Shown here: piece after piece, positions 53,297 through 64,000 of the stretch
How positions within the stretch are numbered: the stretch's first letter is position 1
Layout: every line of letters begins with the position of its first letter
Source of the DNA: Tricholoma matsutake
Lineage: Eukaryota; Basidiomycota; Agaricomycetes; Agaricales; Tricholomataceae
Assembly (NCBI GenBank): GCA_026075535.2
Contig: AP026541.1
Coordinates: 8,928,001-8,992,000, forward strand
DNA: 64,000 bases
Direction of reading: 5' to 3'
Program-made: the position numbers and the translations under genes
Notes under the pieces: generated by a model
Database searches by the model: none
What the model saw: the letters and a program-made list of their open reading frames with translations, nothing else
Told to the model about the DNA's origin: nothing

Positions 53297-53758
53297 GTCC
53301 CAATGCCTCACTGAGGCCTTCTACAGAAACAATGCTGCTAAATCCTCTACTGATTCCTTGCTTCCTCATCTCCATGAGTTTGGGGATGTGTTCTTCAAGG
53401 AATTCTTTGACTCTCTCCCTGTGTGCAAGCCATGGGATCACATGATTGAACTCATCCCCGGTGCAACCCCTTCATCCTGCAAGGTCTATCCTCTCTCTCC
53501 TGAAGAACAGTGACAGCTTGACCTCATTGACAAGCACCTGGCCTCTGGACATATTTGACCATCAAAGTCACCCATGGCCACTCCCTTTTTCTTTGTCAAG
53601 AAGAAGGATGGCTCACTTCAACCAGTTCAGGACTACAGAAGGCTCAATGACATCACAGTCAAAAATCGCTACCCATTACCTCTCATCTCCAAACTTGTGA
53701 ACCAGCTCCATGGAGCCAGATACTTCAACAAGCTCGATGTCTGTTGGGGTTACAATAA
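53297..53758 (+). pseudogene. GyA-3 reverse transcriptase, N-terminal fragment
   Basis: Reads SQCLTEAFYRNNAAKSSTDS, KPWDHMIELIPGATPSSCKV, a TGA, then [20 protein letters not shown] and [19 protein letters not shown]. It ends at the hAT-3 duplication; the next residues are encoded at 43900-43810. Confidence 0.8.
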
Positions 53759-53766
53759 TGTGAGGA

Positions 53767-54433
53767 TAGGGTGTAGCACACCATGGGTTTCACTGGCAAC
53801 ACCACAACTGTCACCTGTGACACCATACCTGTACAAACACCATACCTGCAGGTACAGGTTTTGTATGGTGTTTCAAAACTACAGTAGCACTTGAGTAACA
53901 TGGCATAAACTATGTGTAGCTAAAACAAAGGTAAGAGGTAGCTATACTAGAAAGTCATCCAGCTTTTCTATACTGCTTCAACACTTGAATCCACATATAA
54001 ATTATGACATAATGTTCAATTCTTTCACAAATCATCTGTCAACCTTTTTTATCCATCATGAAGAACACAAAGAAACTAGTAATTTGCTGCATTCTATCTG
54101 GGCAGAGTAGTTTTGGCATGAGAGGAGCAATTTTTGGAAGGAACACTCAAGGTCACCATGCAAAATAACATCAACTTGACTGAATTAGATCATTGTATGT
54201 CATAAGATCCCACAGTACCAGGCAGATACATGTCTTAACAGAGTGTAACAACAATTGATTCTCATAAAAATTGATAAAAATTCTTTTAACTCAAAGCAAA
54301 GAGCTCAGAAGAATTTTGGAACCACAAAACCTGATATGAAATATATCACAACTCAAACCCATGACAACCTGCAACACCATGAGTACAGGTGTGGTGTTGC
54401 CACAGGTACAGATATACAAACCCATACGTGCAC
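53767..54433. mobile_element. hAT-3, main part
   Basis: Begins TAGGGTGTAGCAC after TGTGAGGA. No coding sequence. It is cut at TGCAC (54429-54433) by GyA-2. With the 61 bp at 43901 it makes an element of about 720 bp. Confidence 0.75.
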
Positions 54434-54809
54434 TATAAGGGCAACCTCAGCCTCTAGCAAAGGGAAATCTGAAGAGAAAACTCTAAGGATCCCTTTGCCA
54501 ATGCCCAGTATATGTGAAGACTGCTAAAATCAAATAATAATCTAAAAATAGAAAAGGCAGAGATAGGCAGATCAAGGCCGCTGAATGACATCATACCAAG
54601 GGGTAGATGTCGGAAGGGGTGCTCTGCCTCTAAATATGAGACTGTCAACATGCACAAATGTGATAGAAAGGGAAATTAGTAATAAAATCCAGAAAAATTA
54701 TAGAAAATGAAGAATAGAAGGAAATGAAGTGAGGAAAAATATAGGATGAACATAAAAAATAGGAGAAACACACAGGGCACCCCCCCAAGTCCCCCCTAGT
54801 CTCCTTACA
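54434..54809 (-). repeat. GyA-2 3' LTR
   Basis: A GyA LTR with flank TGCAC on the outside and the polypurine tract on the inside. Confidence 0.8.
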
Positions 54810-54904
54810 TCACCCCCTCTCTAAGATGCATCACCCTGATGCATTCAAAATTGCATATGACCAAAGTCAGTGACTTGAATGCAACACAGTGCAGCAGTGT
54901 GCTG

Positions 54905-55728
54905 TCAGTGGAATTCCTTGACTAACCAAGGGGCATTCACATTGGACTCTTCAACCCATGAGTTCTCCTCATACCCATAACCCTTCCAATGCACCAAGTA
55001 CTGGAGTTTTCCTCGACGCAACCGGCTGTCCAAGATTGACTCGACTTCATACTGGGGTTCTCCCTTGATCACTGTAGGTGGTGGTGGTGGATGTGAATGG
55101 CATCCCAGGAATGGATCTGGGGAGCTGGAAGGAGTTTGACGACATGGGAGACTGGGTGGAGTCTGGACATGGAGGCTGGGAGGCATAAATGATAGGCATG
55201 CATTCCAACACACTTGATGATGGGAAAAGGTCCCAGGAAGTTTCTTGGATGGATGCGCAGTGGAGATGTCACTGGAGTCAAGATAAACTCAATCACCAAC
55301 CTTGTACTGAGGGGTTGGAGAATGGTGTTGGTTGTAAAAGTGCGCCATGTCATCCTTCACCTTTGCTAAGGCTTTTTTTGCCTCCTCCAAGCTATCCCAA
55401 CTCTGGCAACTCCACCACAAAGTCGACACTGACAACATCCCAATGACTCTCTGGAACAGGAAGAGGGTGTAGCTCTGCAATGAGGAATCTTGGTGCATAA
55501 GCAAAGGTCACAAGTATGACAATACTGACCAATGAGTTGTGACATTTGTGGCCACCAATAATTCCATGAGGTGAGCTCCAAGGTCTTCCAGCATCCAGGA
55601 TGATCAGCAATCTGTGAGTCATGGTGTTGGGATATGATGTGCTGGTGAAGGTCTGGGTCATTGGGGACATAGATGCAATCCCTGAGATACAACAAGTCCT
55701 CCTTTTTAGCCCACTCTGCCGCATGCAA
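54905..55728 (-). pseudogene. GyA-2 integrase (core deleted) and chromodomain
   Basis: The HHCC domain is present (HHDSQIADHPGCWKTLELTS, CHTCDLCLCTKI). Then DVVSVDFVVELPELG runs straight into DSLEEAKKALAKVKDDMAHF: compared with GyA-1 the rest of the catalytic core is deleted, including the second Asp and the Glu. The chromodomain is well kept: YEVESILDSRLRRGKLQYLV, HWKGYGYEENSW. Confidence 0.85.
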
Positions 55729-55792
55729 GGAAAGGGTGGATCCCTTCCTCAGTTCTTTAACAGCTCAGGCAACAACATCCTCATGTAAACTG

Positions 55793-57512
55793 CTACAGGT
55801 TTGCATGATGAATGTCACATAGGATGTCCCGCTCCTTGCCCTGGGGTGCGATGCTTTCCAGTGCCCAAATGTTGAACAGGTCTGGCTGCAACAACACAAT
55901 GTTTTGATTGTCATCACTGCCATCCCCATGGTCTGCATGTTGGGAGAGGGCATCGGTCTTCCCCATGCTGTGACCCAGACAGTGGTGCAAGGAGAAGTCA
56001 AATCTGGATAGATACAGGGACCAACAAGCTTGACAACAATTCAATTTCTTGGCCATCATAAAGTACTCAAGATTCTTGTGATCCATCCAAATTTCCACCT
56101 TGTGTTGGGCACCCTCGAGGAAGTGTTGCCACTCCTCAAGCGCATGCATTATTGCCAACATCTCCTTGTCATGGATCTCATAGTTTCACTCTACATCACT
56201 AAGGCTTTTGGAGTAGAACACAACAGAATGCCACTTATGGTCCTCTGGAGACTGCTGAGACAATACGGCGCCCATCGCAAAGTCAGAATTGTTGGCTTCT
56301 ACATGAAAAGGGCACGAATTGTCAGCAAAGGTAAGAATGGGAGCAGAATTGACCATCTCCTTAGGCTTTTCAAACACCTCCTGTTGTGCATTATCCCACC
56401 TCCATGCCTCCTTTCCTGTCAAGTCAACCAGTGGTCATGCATGATATGAGAAATCCTTGATAAAATGCCGATAGAAATTGATGAAGCCCAGGAAAGACTG
56501 CACCTCTTTCTTGTTTGTGGGCGTTGGCCAAGCCATGACCCCATTCACCTTGATAGGATCCATCTCCACCTGACCCTCTGAGATAATCAGGCCAGGGTAC
56601 TTGATCTTGGTCTTCTCAAACTCGCACTTGTCCTGACAAAGGTAGAGTTTGTACCATCAAAGCCATTCTAGGACGAGGTGCATGATGTGACGGTGCTCTT
56701 CAACTGTGTGAGTGAAGATGAGGATGTCGTCGAGATAGATACAAACAACACCCTCGAGGATGAGGTCATGGAAGATGTCATTCATCATGGTCTGAAAGGT
56801 GGCAGGACTATTAGTAAGGCCAAAGAACATGATGAGTGGTTCAAAAAGACCACGGTTGGTACAAAAGGCTGACTTCCAATCATCTCCCTCCTTTATCCTC
56901 ACATTATTGTAGCCCCAATGGACATTGAGCTTGGTGAAGTATTGGGCTCCATGGAGTTGGGTCACAAGTTCAGAGATGAGAGGTAATGGGTAGTGATTTT
57001 TGACCGTGATGTTGTTGAGACTTCTGTAGTCTTGAACCAGTCAAAGTGAGCCATCCTGCTTCTTGACAAAGAAAAAGGGAGAGGCCATGGGTGACTTCAA
57101 TGGTCAAATACGTGATTATACGTCCAGAGGCCAGGTGCTCGTCGATGAACTGATCAAGCTGTCGCTGTTCTTCAGGAGAGAGAGGATAGACCTTGCAGGA
57201 TGAAGGGGTTGCACCGGGGGTGAGTTCGATCGTGTGATCCCATGGCTTGCGCACAGGAAGAGAGTCGAATGATTCCTTGGAGAACATGTCCCTGCACTCA
57301 TGGAGATGAGGAAGCAAGGAATCAGTAGAGGATTTAGCAGCATTGTTTTTGTGGAAGGCCTCGGTGAGGCATTGGGATATGTTTGATGTAGCACACACCT
57401 CATGTGATGGACGAATCACAGTGTAGAAGATCTGATCACCTGCCTCCACTTCCTCTGGCTCCTCATCATCATCCAAGTCCGGCATCAGATCAGGAACCCC
57501 TTCTAACTCCAC
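55793..57512 (-). pseudogene. GyA-2 reverse transcriptase and RNase H
   Basis: RT motifs are [38 protein letters not shown] and [18 protein letters not shown] with both aspartates. RNase H has SDFAMGAVLSQQSPEDHKWH and IWMDHKNLEYFMMAKKL. Frame changes lie near 57100, 56970, 56650 and 56165. The N-terminal part (PWDHTIELTPGATPSSCKVY) matches GyA-3. Confidence 0.8.
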
Positions 57513-57539
57513 TTCAGGTATAGGCAGGGGTCTGGCATG

Positions 57540-58214
57540 ACACCTCTGAGTATGTCATATTGAGGCCCTTTGTCCATGACATTCTTGTCTGGCTTCCATG
57601 AAACAAGTGCGACAGCGGGATGGACACCGGCTCATTGTAACCTTCCCAGTATGCCAGTTGACCTCTGGGTTATGGTCTTGAAGCCATGGATAGCCCAAAA
57701 TCACCTTCTGCTTTCCCAATTGAGTGACAGCAAAAAGGGCATGCTCACTATGATCTTCGTAACAGAGGACCAGGTCTACAACCTCTCAAATGGCACCAGC
57801 TTCATTTGGGGACCCATCCACATTATAAACAAGTATCAGACATGAGAGTGAGTGAGTGTTCAGGCAATGTTGTTGTGCAAGATGGGCATCAATGAAGAGA
57901 CCGGTCGCACCAGAGTCCAGGAGCGCAGAGTCACCCAGTATCTGTCCAGTGTCGGTAGTCTGTAGTTCAATTGCTAGGTTCAAGGAATGTGTAGAGGGAG
58001 TGGATGCAACAATATATTTGCATGGTAGTTTGCACTCCCATGATTTAATTTTGGGGTGTGGAGCAGAGGGAGAGATGGGAAGAGCAGGTACATCTTCAGC
58101 CAACTTTGAAGGGTCAGAGAGGGGAACAGTCATGGAAATAGATTCTTTCTCTGGGGATTCAACTGACAAAACTTCAAAGTGGTTATGGACAGGCAGTGAG
58201 GGCATACGATTCAC
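57540..58214 (-). pseudogene. GyA-2 protease
   Basis: Reads DSALLDSGATGLFIDAHLA with canonical DSG and QKVILGYPWLQDHNPEVNW as the second loop. One stop lies near 57786. The upstream part is Ser/Pro-rich linker. Confidence 0.75.
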
Positions 58215-58242
58215 TTGCTGTGAATAGAAAAATCCTGCTCCT

Positions 58243-58756
58243 CTACAACTTCTGACTTGATCTCCTCTGCACTCTAATCCTTTGCTTCCTCAACATGTAC
58301 AAGCACCAACAGGTCTTGGAGGAGTTCATCTCGCCCCTCAGGGGTGAGCATGCAGATATCCTGATGGTGGGGACATGCTCTGGCCCTGTGCCCAGTTTCT
58401 CCACAGTGGTAGCAGAGATCCAACCTATGTGCATGGCTGTGGGCCGCATCAACATACATTGGTACTGGGACATTGATGGCTGGTGCGGGAGTCTGACAGA
58501 CAGGAATGGGGTTATGATGGGGAAGGGTTTGATTGAAGGTGTAGGGCACATGAGTGGTAGTTGGAGCACAGAATGCAGCATTAAACACTGCATTCGTGAG
58601 TCTGTTCTCATCACAGAGTGAAGCAGCTTCATACCAAGCATAGATATCATTGTCCGCCAGGCGCCCTTCCAACATCTGTGCAATCTGGTCCTGAATTTCT
58701 CGATTGAGGCCCCATCTGAACTTCACCACCACTGGTAACCCACTCCCATATCCTGC
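58243..58756 (-). pseudogene. GyA-2 gag C-terminus with zinc knuckle
   Basis: Reads VVKFRWGLNREIQDQIAQML, NDIYAWYEAASLCDENR and the knuckle CYHCGETGHRARAC, a perfect CX2CX4HX4C. The first 92 bp (58665-58756) repeat 45120-45211 with two mismatches. Confidence 0.8.
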
Positions 58757-58798
58757 GGGTGCGGTTGTTGTAGGAAGGTTGATGAACAGTGGGAGGAG

Positions 58799-61710
58799 TC
58801 AAGGTGAGTGACCCATTTTTAGCATGAAGGGTGAGAACCTGGTGGATGTGCTCAATGTGTTCATGATGTGGAAACATACCCATGGGAGCGCCTTCACCCA
58901 GCCTTTCTGGTTCCATTTCACATGGAAGCGAAGCACTTGAATCACGGTCTTGTGGGATCTTTCTGATGCTCCGTCTGTCTGTGGGTGATAAGCTGTTGAC
59001 ATCTTGTGGTTGATTCCTCCTAGTTTCATGAGCGCTTTCCAGAATTTTGATATGAAGAGCTTATCACGGTCTGTTATGATCTCTACCAGGCAACCATTTT
59101 TGCAATACCATCAGTCAAAAAATAGTGATGCAAATTCTTTTGCGCTCATCGTTGTTTTGCAAGGGATGATTTGTATGTCCACACCCAATTGGTCAGTCAT
59201 CGTGACAATGGAGTCGAACCCATCATCTGTGGGGAGGGGTCTGATGAAATCTAATGTAACTGATTCATACTGGTGATCAGGAATTGGCAAGGGGTGCAGT
59301 GGGCCCGTTGGTTTTGTGGTGGGTGACTTGTTTCACTGGCAATCGGGGCATGAGGGAATGTAGCCTTTAAGGAGATTCTTCTGCATGTTTGGCCAGTAGA
59401 AATCTTCTCATAGTGCTGAATATGATTTCTCCACTCCAAAATGCCCGAGATGGTCATGGGCCAGTTGAAACAGGCATTCCCTCAGGTTCTTGTATTTTGG
59501 GATAATCAATCTGTGCCCGATGAACAGTAGGCCATGTTGTAGGGTTATCTGTAGCTTTCTGTCGATTACACCATGTTTGAGGTCATCAAGAATGGCTGAG
59601 CACCAGCTGTCATGACGGTAGCCCTTCTTTACACATCTGATGAGTTTTGGGTTGGATTTGATAGTGAAAATGGATGCAATGGACAGAGGGGTGGGGGTGT
59701 TGTCAATGGTGTCTGGTAGCCATGATAGTGCATCTGCGATGGTGTTTTGATCTCTGTTGATGTATGTAATGGTGTATTTGTACTGCGATAGGTATTCCAT
59801 CCATCTCGCTTGTCTTTGCGAGAGGTCCCTTTGTAGGTCAAAGTTTTGTAGTGTCTTGTGATCAGTGAGTATGTTGATGTGTGTTCCAAGGAGGTCCATG
59901 CACCATTTCCAGAGGGCATGCATTATTGATAGCATTTCCTGCTCATGTATGGGGTAGTTTCATTGTGCGGCGTTCAGTTGGTGACTTTCGAAGGCGACCG
60001 GTCACGCTGTTTCCCATGTTGGTCCAAATGCCAGTACAGCACCAGTTCAGCATTTGCTTGCATCACACATTACGAAAATCTTGTTTTCACCTGGGTTTTC
60101 ATGATCAATGGTTGTAAGGCAGTCCCTACTCACTACCAATTGTTTGATTGCTTCAAATGCATATTGGTGAATGTTGGTCCATGTTGGGAAGATGGTGTTG
60201 CACTCCTTTCTTGTGAGAGGCATGAGGATGGCTGTGTGCTCTGCAAGCAAAGGCAGGAATGCGCTGATGTAATGCACCAGGCCTAAGAACTGTCGGACAT
60301 GTTTTGCAGTGGTGGGTGCAGGCCAATTCAGAATTCAGGTTACTTTTGAAGAGTCGGCCTCAATCCCATGAGTGGAAATGTGATGTCCTAAAAAATTGAC
60401 TTCCATGGCAAAGAGCATAGACTTTTTCAGTGAGCAGTATAGGTTAGCATCTTTTAGGGCTTGTAACACAGCCACAATGTTCTTTTTGTGCTCTTCCAAG
60501 GAAGATGACCAAATAATGATGTCGTCTAGGTATACGTGACAGATGCAGCCGATGAGGTCTTTAAGTGCGAGTGTGATGTGACATTGGTGGGTTGCAGGTG
60601 AATTTCACAAGCCCATTGGCATTACTACCCATTCCCAGAGGCCAAAGGGTGTCAATGTTGCAGTGTATTTGACATGATCCAGATGCACCAGGGTTTGGAA
60701 AAATGAGTTGGTCATATCTATTTTCCCCCAGATTTTTCCTTTTGCGCAGTCTGCGAGGATGTCATTGATTCGAGGTAAAGGGTAATTGTCGGGAATTGTA
60801 AGGCGGTTGAGATGTCTGTAGTTGTTCACCCAATGGGGAAGGATGGTGATGTCAGCCTTTGGAATGATGAATGATGGAGACACATATGGAGATGATGATG
60901 GGCATATCCATCCCGCGGCGAGGTATTGTCCAATTAAAGTCTTCCATCCTGTACAGTATTTCTGTGGACAGCTGTATGCTCATGCTACTGACACCGGTGA
61001 GCCTGGTCGCAGTTCAATATGATGGTAAATGTCTGTGGGTAAATCACGGACGTGTGGGATGTCGGTTGGAAAACAATCCTTGTACTTTGTTTTGAAGGAC
61101 TTGTCAAGGTGTAAAAGCTCTGCCATGCTTGCGAGCTGTTTGATTCTTGTTTGTACTGCTGCAACAACGCAAGCAGGACTGGTCGTGTATGCGTCCATGT
61201 CGAAACGGCGAGGATTTTTGTTGAATAACATTTTCAATTCGAGGTGCACAAGGTTTCGCACTTTCTGGCACCATTCTTGTCCTGTCTTAATAAGTTGCCG
61301 CTCTGCTTTATGTTGTTGGTAAGGCAACGTTATGGGATGCTTCTTATTTTGGGCAGGGTCAGGGGGGTTAAGAAGGTCATAGCCAGTGGTCTTGTCGACA
61401 GCTGTGTGAAGGTGCGCATTGACCACAATTTGATTTTTGCACAAGAAGTTGAGTCCAAGAATTAGGTCTGTGTGCAGTTCTGGGCAAATGATGGCATTGA
61501 TTGCTTTGGATTTCCATATAGAGTTGGGTGATTGAATATATAGTCTACACTACTGTGATAATAATAGCCTAGAGTCCGGTTTTCTCTTCTCTTTTGTAAA
61601 TGCAGCAGATATGAAAAGGGGCTTGAATAGTGGCTTTGCAACGAGTCTGAGAATGGTTGACAAGTTCACTAGAAATCAGAACTGGTGGGGAGCCATGATC
61701 AATTAGTGCT
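58799..61710 (-). pseudogene. GyC pol: protease, RT, RNase H, integrase
   Basis: From 61444 down, all parts lie in one frame interrupted by stops. The protease start near 61700 reads ALIDHGSPPVLISSELV, with DHG as in GyB. RT has GKIWGKIDMTNSFFQTLVHL, where Asn is found near the first catalytic region, and an intact YLDDIIIWS. RNase H reads IFVMCDASKC, a stop, TGAVLAFGPTW, and INILTDHKTLQNFDLQ. Integrase has HDHLGHFGVEKSYSAL, CPDCQ, VTLDFIRPLPTDDGFDSI and MSTAYHPQTDGASERSHKTV with the catalytic Glu. It breaks off about 40 residues later. Confidence 0.8.
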
Positions 61711-61814
61711 GAAATGGGAGTGGGTGCACAGGTAAAGGGGGTGTCAATGCAACAAGTCCATCAGAGATGTTCAGGGAAAGAAAAAGGATGGGGGATGTAC
61801 TCATCTCCTTCACC

Positions 61815-62760
61815 TCACTCTTCACAGTCCTCAAAGTAGTCTTCATTGTTGCTGTCTTTGAAAACCATGGCGATGTGCGTGGTTGCTTGTCTTTTCTCAA
61901 ATGCAGCTTTTGCTTTCACCACGTTCTCCAGCATGACATTCTTGCAAGCTTCCAAGGTGCATCTCATCATTTTGCAGTTGGGTGAGATATGTCCAGCATA
62001 GAAGATGTGGCATTTAAAACAGCTGAGGTGGAGTGAAAGCAGGGTCTTCTCTTTGTCGGTGAGACGAGGGAGCGGTGGGGTGTTGTAGCTACTGGAGGCA
62101 GGGGCGGTGGTTGTGGTGGCGGGAACATTGGTGGGAATCGCGGTCTTAGGCTTCTTGGCAGCTGTGACCCATTGGGAGCGCTGGAGTTCAAGGTCCTGCT
62201 CCAGAAGCCGAACTCGTTCTTGCCATTCCTCCAAGGTCGTGATGGTGTTGAGCAATCCTACTGTAGCTCCTGGAGGAATGCTGTTGTTACCGTTATACAA
62301 GTGTTTCAGGGCAGGCGATAGGCATGGTATGAGGTGTTTCCTGAGGGCAGTGGGGGCAATGTAGTATGTAGAGCCAGCAGCGTGAAGTTCATCATTTGCA
62401 TTGCGTACTTTGTGGACCCAAGTGAGAAAGGGGGTCATTGATTGGAATGCAATTTGGTCTTGTATGAGTTCGTCTTCCCATGAATGCGCTAAAAATTTGA
62501 GTTTGAACTCCATCATGAAGACCTTGAAGGACAGAGTAACCAGACGGTCCTCATCAGCAAGGACCCAAGATTGGACCATGGCAGATTCGAAGTTATACAG
62601 TATTTTGCTAACCTGGTCCACGGCGGCAATTTTGTTCGCAAAGTAACAATGACAGGCAGTTTCAAAGGTGTGAAGGACCGGGATGGTAAGAGTACCCAGT
62701 GATAGAATTGGTGCAGTGTTTGGTGAGCTTTGTCAGACTTTGGCAAGAGTATACAGGGGA
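61815..62760 (-). pseudogene. GyC gag
   Basis: 268 codons are open from 62621, and the true start lies upstream in another frame (near 62750). Reads VQSWVLADEDRLVTLSFKVF, MMEFKLKFLAHSWEDELIQD, TPFLTWVHKVRNANDELHAA and EEWQERVRLLEQDLEL, the capsid plan of basidiomycete Gypsy gags. The knuckle is CFKCHIFYAGHISPNC, like the GyB cluster in spacing. Expressed with pol by a frame change, or broken; I cannot tell. Confidence 0.7.
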
Positions 62761-63464
62761 TTGATGATGGCAGTCATGAGTGCTGTGGAACAAGGATTTT
62801 CGTCGTCGGAATCGTCTGTGGTGTTGTGCCTTTGGGAACAGGGTATTGGGGCAGGTGCGGGTGGTGCAGGGTGCTCTGTGTTTTCCGGGCTAGTGGGTGA
62901 GTTAGGCACATTGGATAAGGGTGGGGAGGAGAGCGGTGAGGAAGTGGCTGTATGCACGCTATTTGTACACTGTTGGCATGTACAAGCACATGTTGTCAAT
63001 GGTGTGGGTAATGATGGTAGGCGAGACAGTTTGCAGTGTGATTTTGTTGTTCAGTGGTCAGGTTGGGGGGGGGGGGGGGGTCTCAATGGTGCCAAAAAAA
63101 AAAAATCTGGCAAGTGAGCAAGAATTGCAGGCACGATGTGTTCACTATATACTCAGATAGAGTGGGTCGCAGTGAAGTGTCCTCAAGAAAATGTGTCAGC
63201 ATTCCACTCCGGCAGAGATAAGAATGCATTAGAGATGTCTGCAGTTCTGGACTTCTGTGGGTTCTCGCCGAGGCTTCCGTGACAGTGTGGGGGTTGTTAA
63301 TGCAATATGGCAAGAGGGTATCACTAGTTGGTGTTGGCGGGGATGATCTGATGCTGTGATGGGCGGGAATGATATCACTGCATGGTTTAGGTTGCCTGTG
63401 TGAGATGTGTGAAATTTTTTGGCCAAGATACCATCCTTCAACCAAGATCAAGTTTAAAAAAAAG
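62761..63464. other. GyC leader with G and A homopolymers
   Basis: Between LTR and gag. The minus strand is Pro/Ser/Thr-coding near 62770-63000 and may hold the gag N-terminus. A run of 16 G lies at 63065-63080 and an A-run at about 63097-63106. No other feature is supported. Confidence 0.45.
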
Positions 63465-63679
63465 TGGAAGAGAGTTGTTAGAACTCCCAACACTCAGTGG
63501 ATGTAAACTAGATGGTAGTATGGATTCAAGATGATAAGGTATTAGTTTACATTGTACAATAAGGATATGTGTGCACGTGATGTTCATGTGATCATGTATG
63601 TTATGTAAGCATAAGCTGAAATGTAACACATAAAGAAGGGAATGAAAGGGAAAGGAAGTGCATAAGGGGTACTCTTACA
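63465..63679 (-). repeat. GyC 5' LTR
   Basis: 215 bp; minus sense TGTAAGAGTACCCC to CTCTTCCA. Flank GACTC at 63680-63684. Confidence 0.85.
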
Positions 63680-64000
63680 GACTCCTCTGTTCCCCTTTGT
63701 GGAACAGTTCCCTACCTTCCAGCACAACCCTCATCTGGATATCCTCCTCATTCTGAGCCCCCTCTGGGTTACTCCAGGGCTCCATATGAAACCCCAGGTG
63801 CAGGTCCTTTCTGCACCCCCACCAACACCAGTGCTGTGGCCAGCTTTTCAGCCACAGCTACCACCCCACCATTGATCAAAGAAGAAGTCTTTGGTAAGCA
63901 AGATCCTGTTGGCGGATGGCTGGGAATACCCACCACCATCAAGCTCACCCCAGCCCAGAAATGGCCCTCAAAATTAAACAATGAGTTGCTTCAGGCATAC
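63680..64000 (+). CDS. Unidentified reading frame, second part, runs off the window
   Basis: The frame that starts at the GyC duplication (DSSVPLCGTVPYLPAQPSSG) stays open for 107 codons to the edge. It has PHSEPPLGYSRAPYETPGAG, a Ser/Thr-rich stretch, and GGWLGIPTTIKLTPAQKWPS. No start codon is visible here because the 5' part has been displaced to 52030-51676. I do not recognise the family; it may be host sequence or the gag of a further element. The protein continues beyond the window. Confidence 0.45.

Larger units (their letters stand above)
54434..58756 (-). mobile_element. GyA-2, 3' half (gag end, pol, LTR)
   Basis: The second half of the element that begins at 43962. It includes gag end, protease, RT, RNase H, an integrase lacking its core, the chromodomain, a polypurine tract (rc of TCACCCCCTCTCT at 54810) and the 3' LTR. 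Confidence 0.8.
58757..63679 (-). mobile_element. GyC: Ty3/Gypsy element lacking its 3' end
   Basis: 5' LTR (63465-63679), leader, gag, protease, RT, RNase H and most of integrase on the minus strand. The integrase C-terminus, any chromodomain and the polypurine tract are missing at 58757, where GyA-2 gag begins. Its 3' LTR is at 45212-45434, and the duplication GAGTC/GACTC confirms the pair. Confidence 0.8.

Noticed and set aside
61980..62000. Recent activity of GyC
   Set aside because: Many stops in pol and loss of the 3' end; LTR copies also differ in length.
1..64000. Subtelomeric origin because of rap1 and repeats
   Set aside because: No telomere-type repeats (TTAGGG arrays) are seen on either strand, and rap1 itself need not be subtelomeric.

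Overview
The window reads as a basidiomycete (probably Agaricomycete) nuclear scaffold. The evidence is two host genes with several 49-66 bp GT-AG introns, and a repeat complement typical of mushroom-forming fungi: Ty3/Gypsy chromoviruses, tyrosine-recombinase (DIRS/Ngaro-like) retroelements, a Tad-like LINE, a tRNA-headed SINE and non-autonomous hAT elements. Only about the first 4.1 kb is host coding sequence. It holds gtr1 (a Rag-family GTPase of TORC1 signalling, + strand) and rap1 (a telomere protein with BRCT and Myb domains, - strand), which are convergent. Repeats start 95 bp beyond the rap1 start codon and run to the end of the window.

Repeat layout. 4.2-20.5 kb is one 5'-truncated LINE with a 15-bp target duplication. 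It is split by a block holding two inverted Ngaro-like elements (YR-1A, YR-1B; 4.4-11.1 kb) and by a Gypsy element (GyB-1; 11.3-17.5 kb). A SINE that shares the LINE's 3' tail follows at once. 21.1-24.1 kb is a compact element with 140-bp LTRs and one long non-pol reading frame. 24.4-28.5 kb is a second DIRS-like element (YR-2), cut twice by solo LTRs of family GyA. 28.7-37.0 kb is a tandem coding repeat into which a nearly complete chromovirus, GyD, has inserted. GyD carries LTRs rich in hairpins and a small membrane-protein ORF after pol. 37.4-43.6 kb is a GyA chromovirus interrupted by a solo LTR and two hAT elements.

45.2-58.8 kb is best read as a 13.5-kb inversion. Turning it back in thought rejoins four separately broken items: GyA-2 with its gtgca duplication, hAT-3 with its 8-bp duplication, GyC with its gagtc duplication, and an unidentified reading frame that runs off the right edge. 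Inside the inverted block lies GyB-2, a complete Gypsy element with a ctcac duplication.

Almost no element is intact. Most damage looks like CpG-to-TpG/CpA change: CGA-to-TGA stops, YxDD-to-YxDN reverse transcriptases, and LTR pairs that differ nearly only at CpG sites. This points to cytosine-methylation silencing in this genome. The only element reading frames that look intact are the GyD gag and the GyD membrane ORF. Family names (GyA-D, YR-1/2, hAT-1/2/3) are labels made for this annotation.
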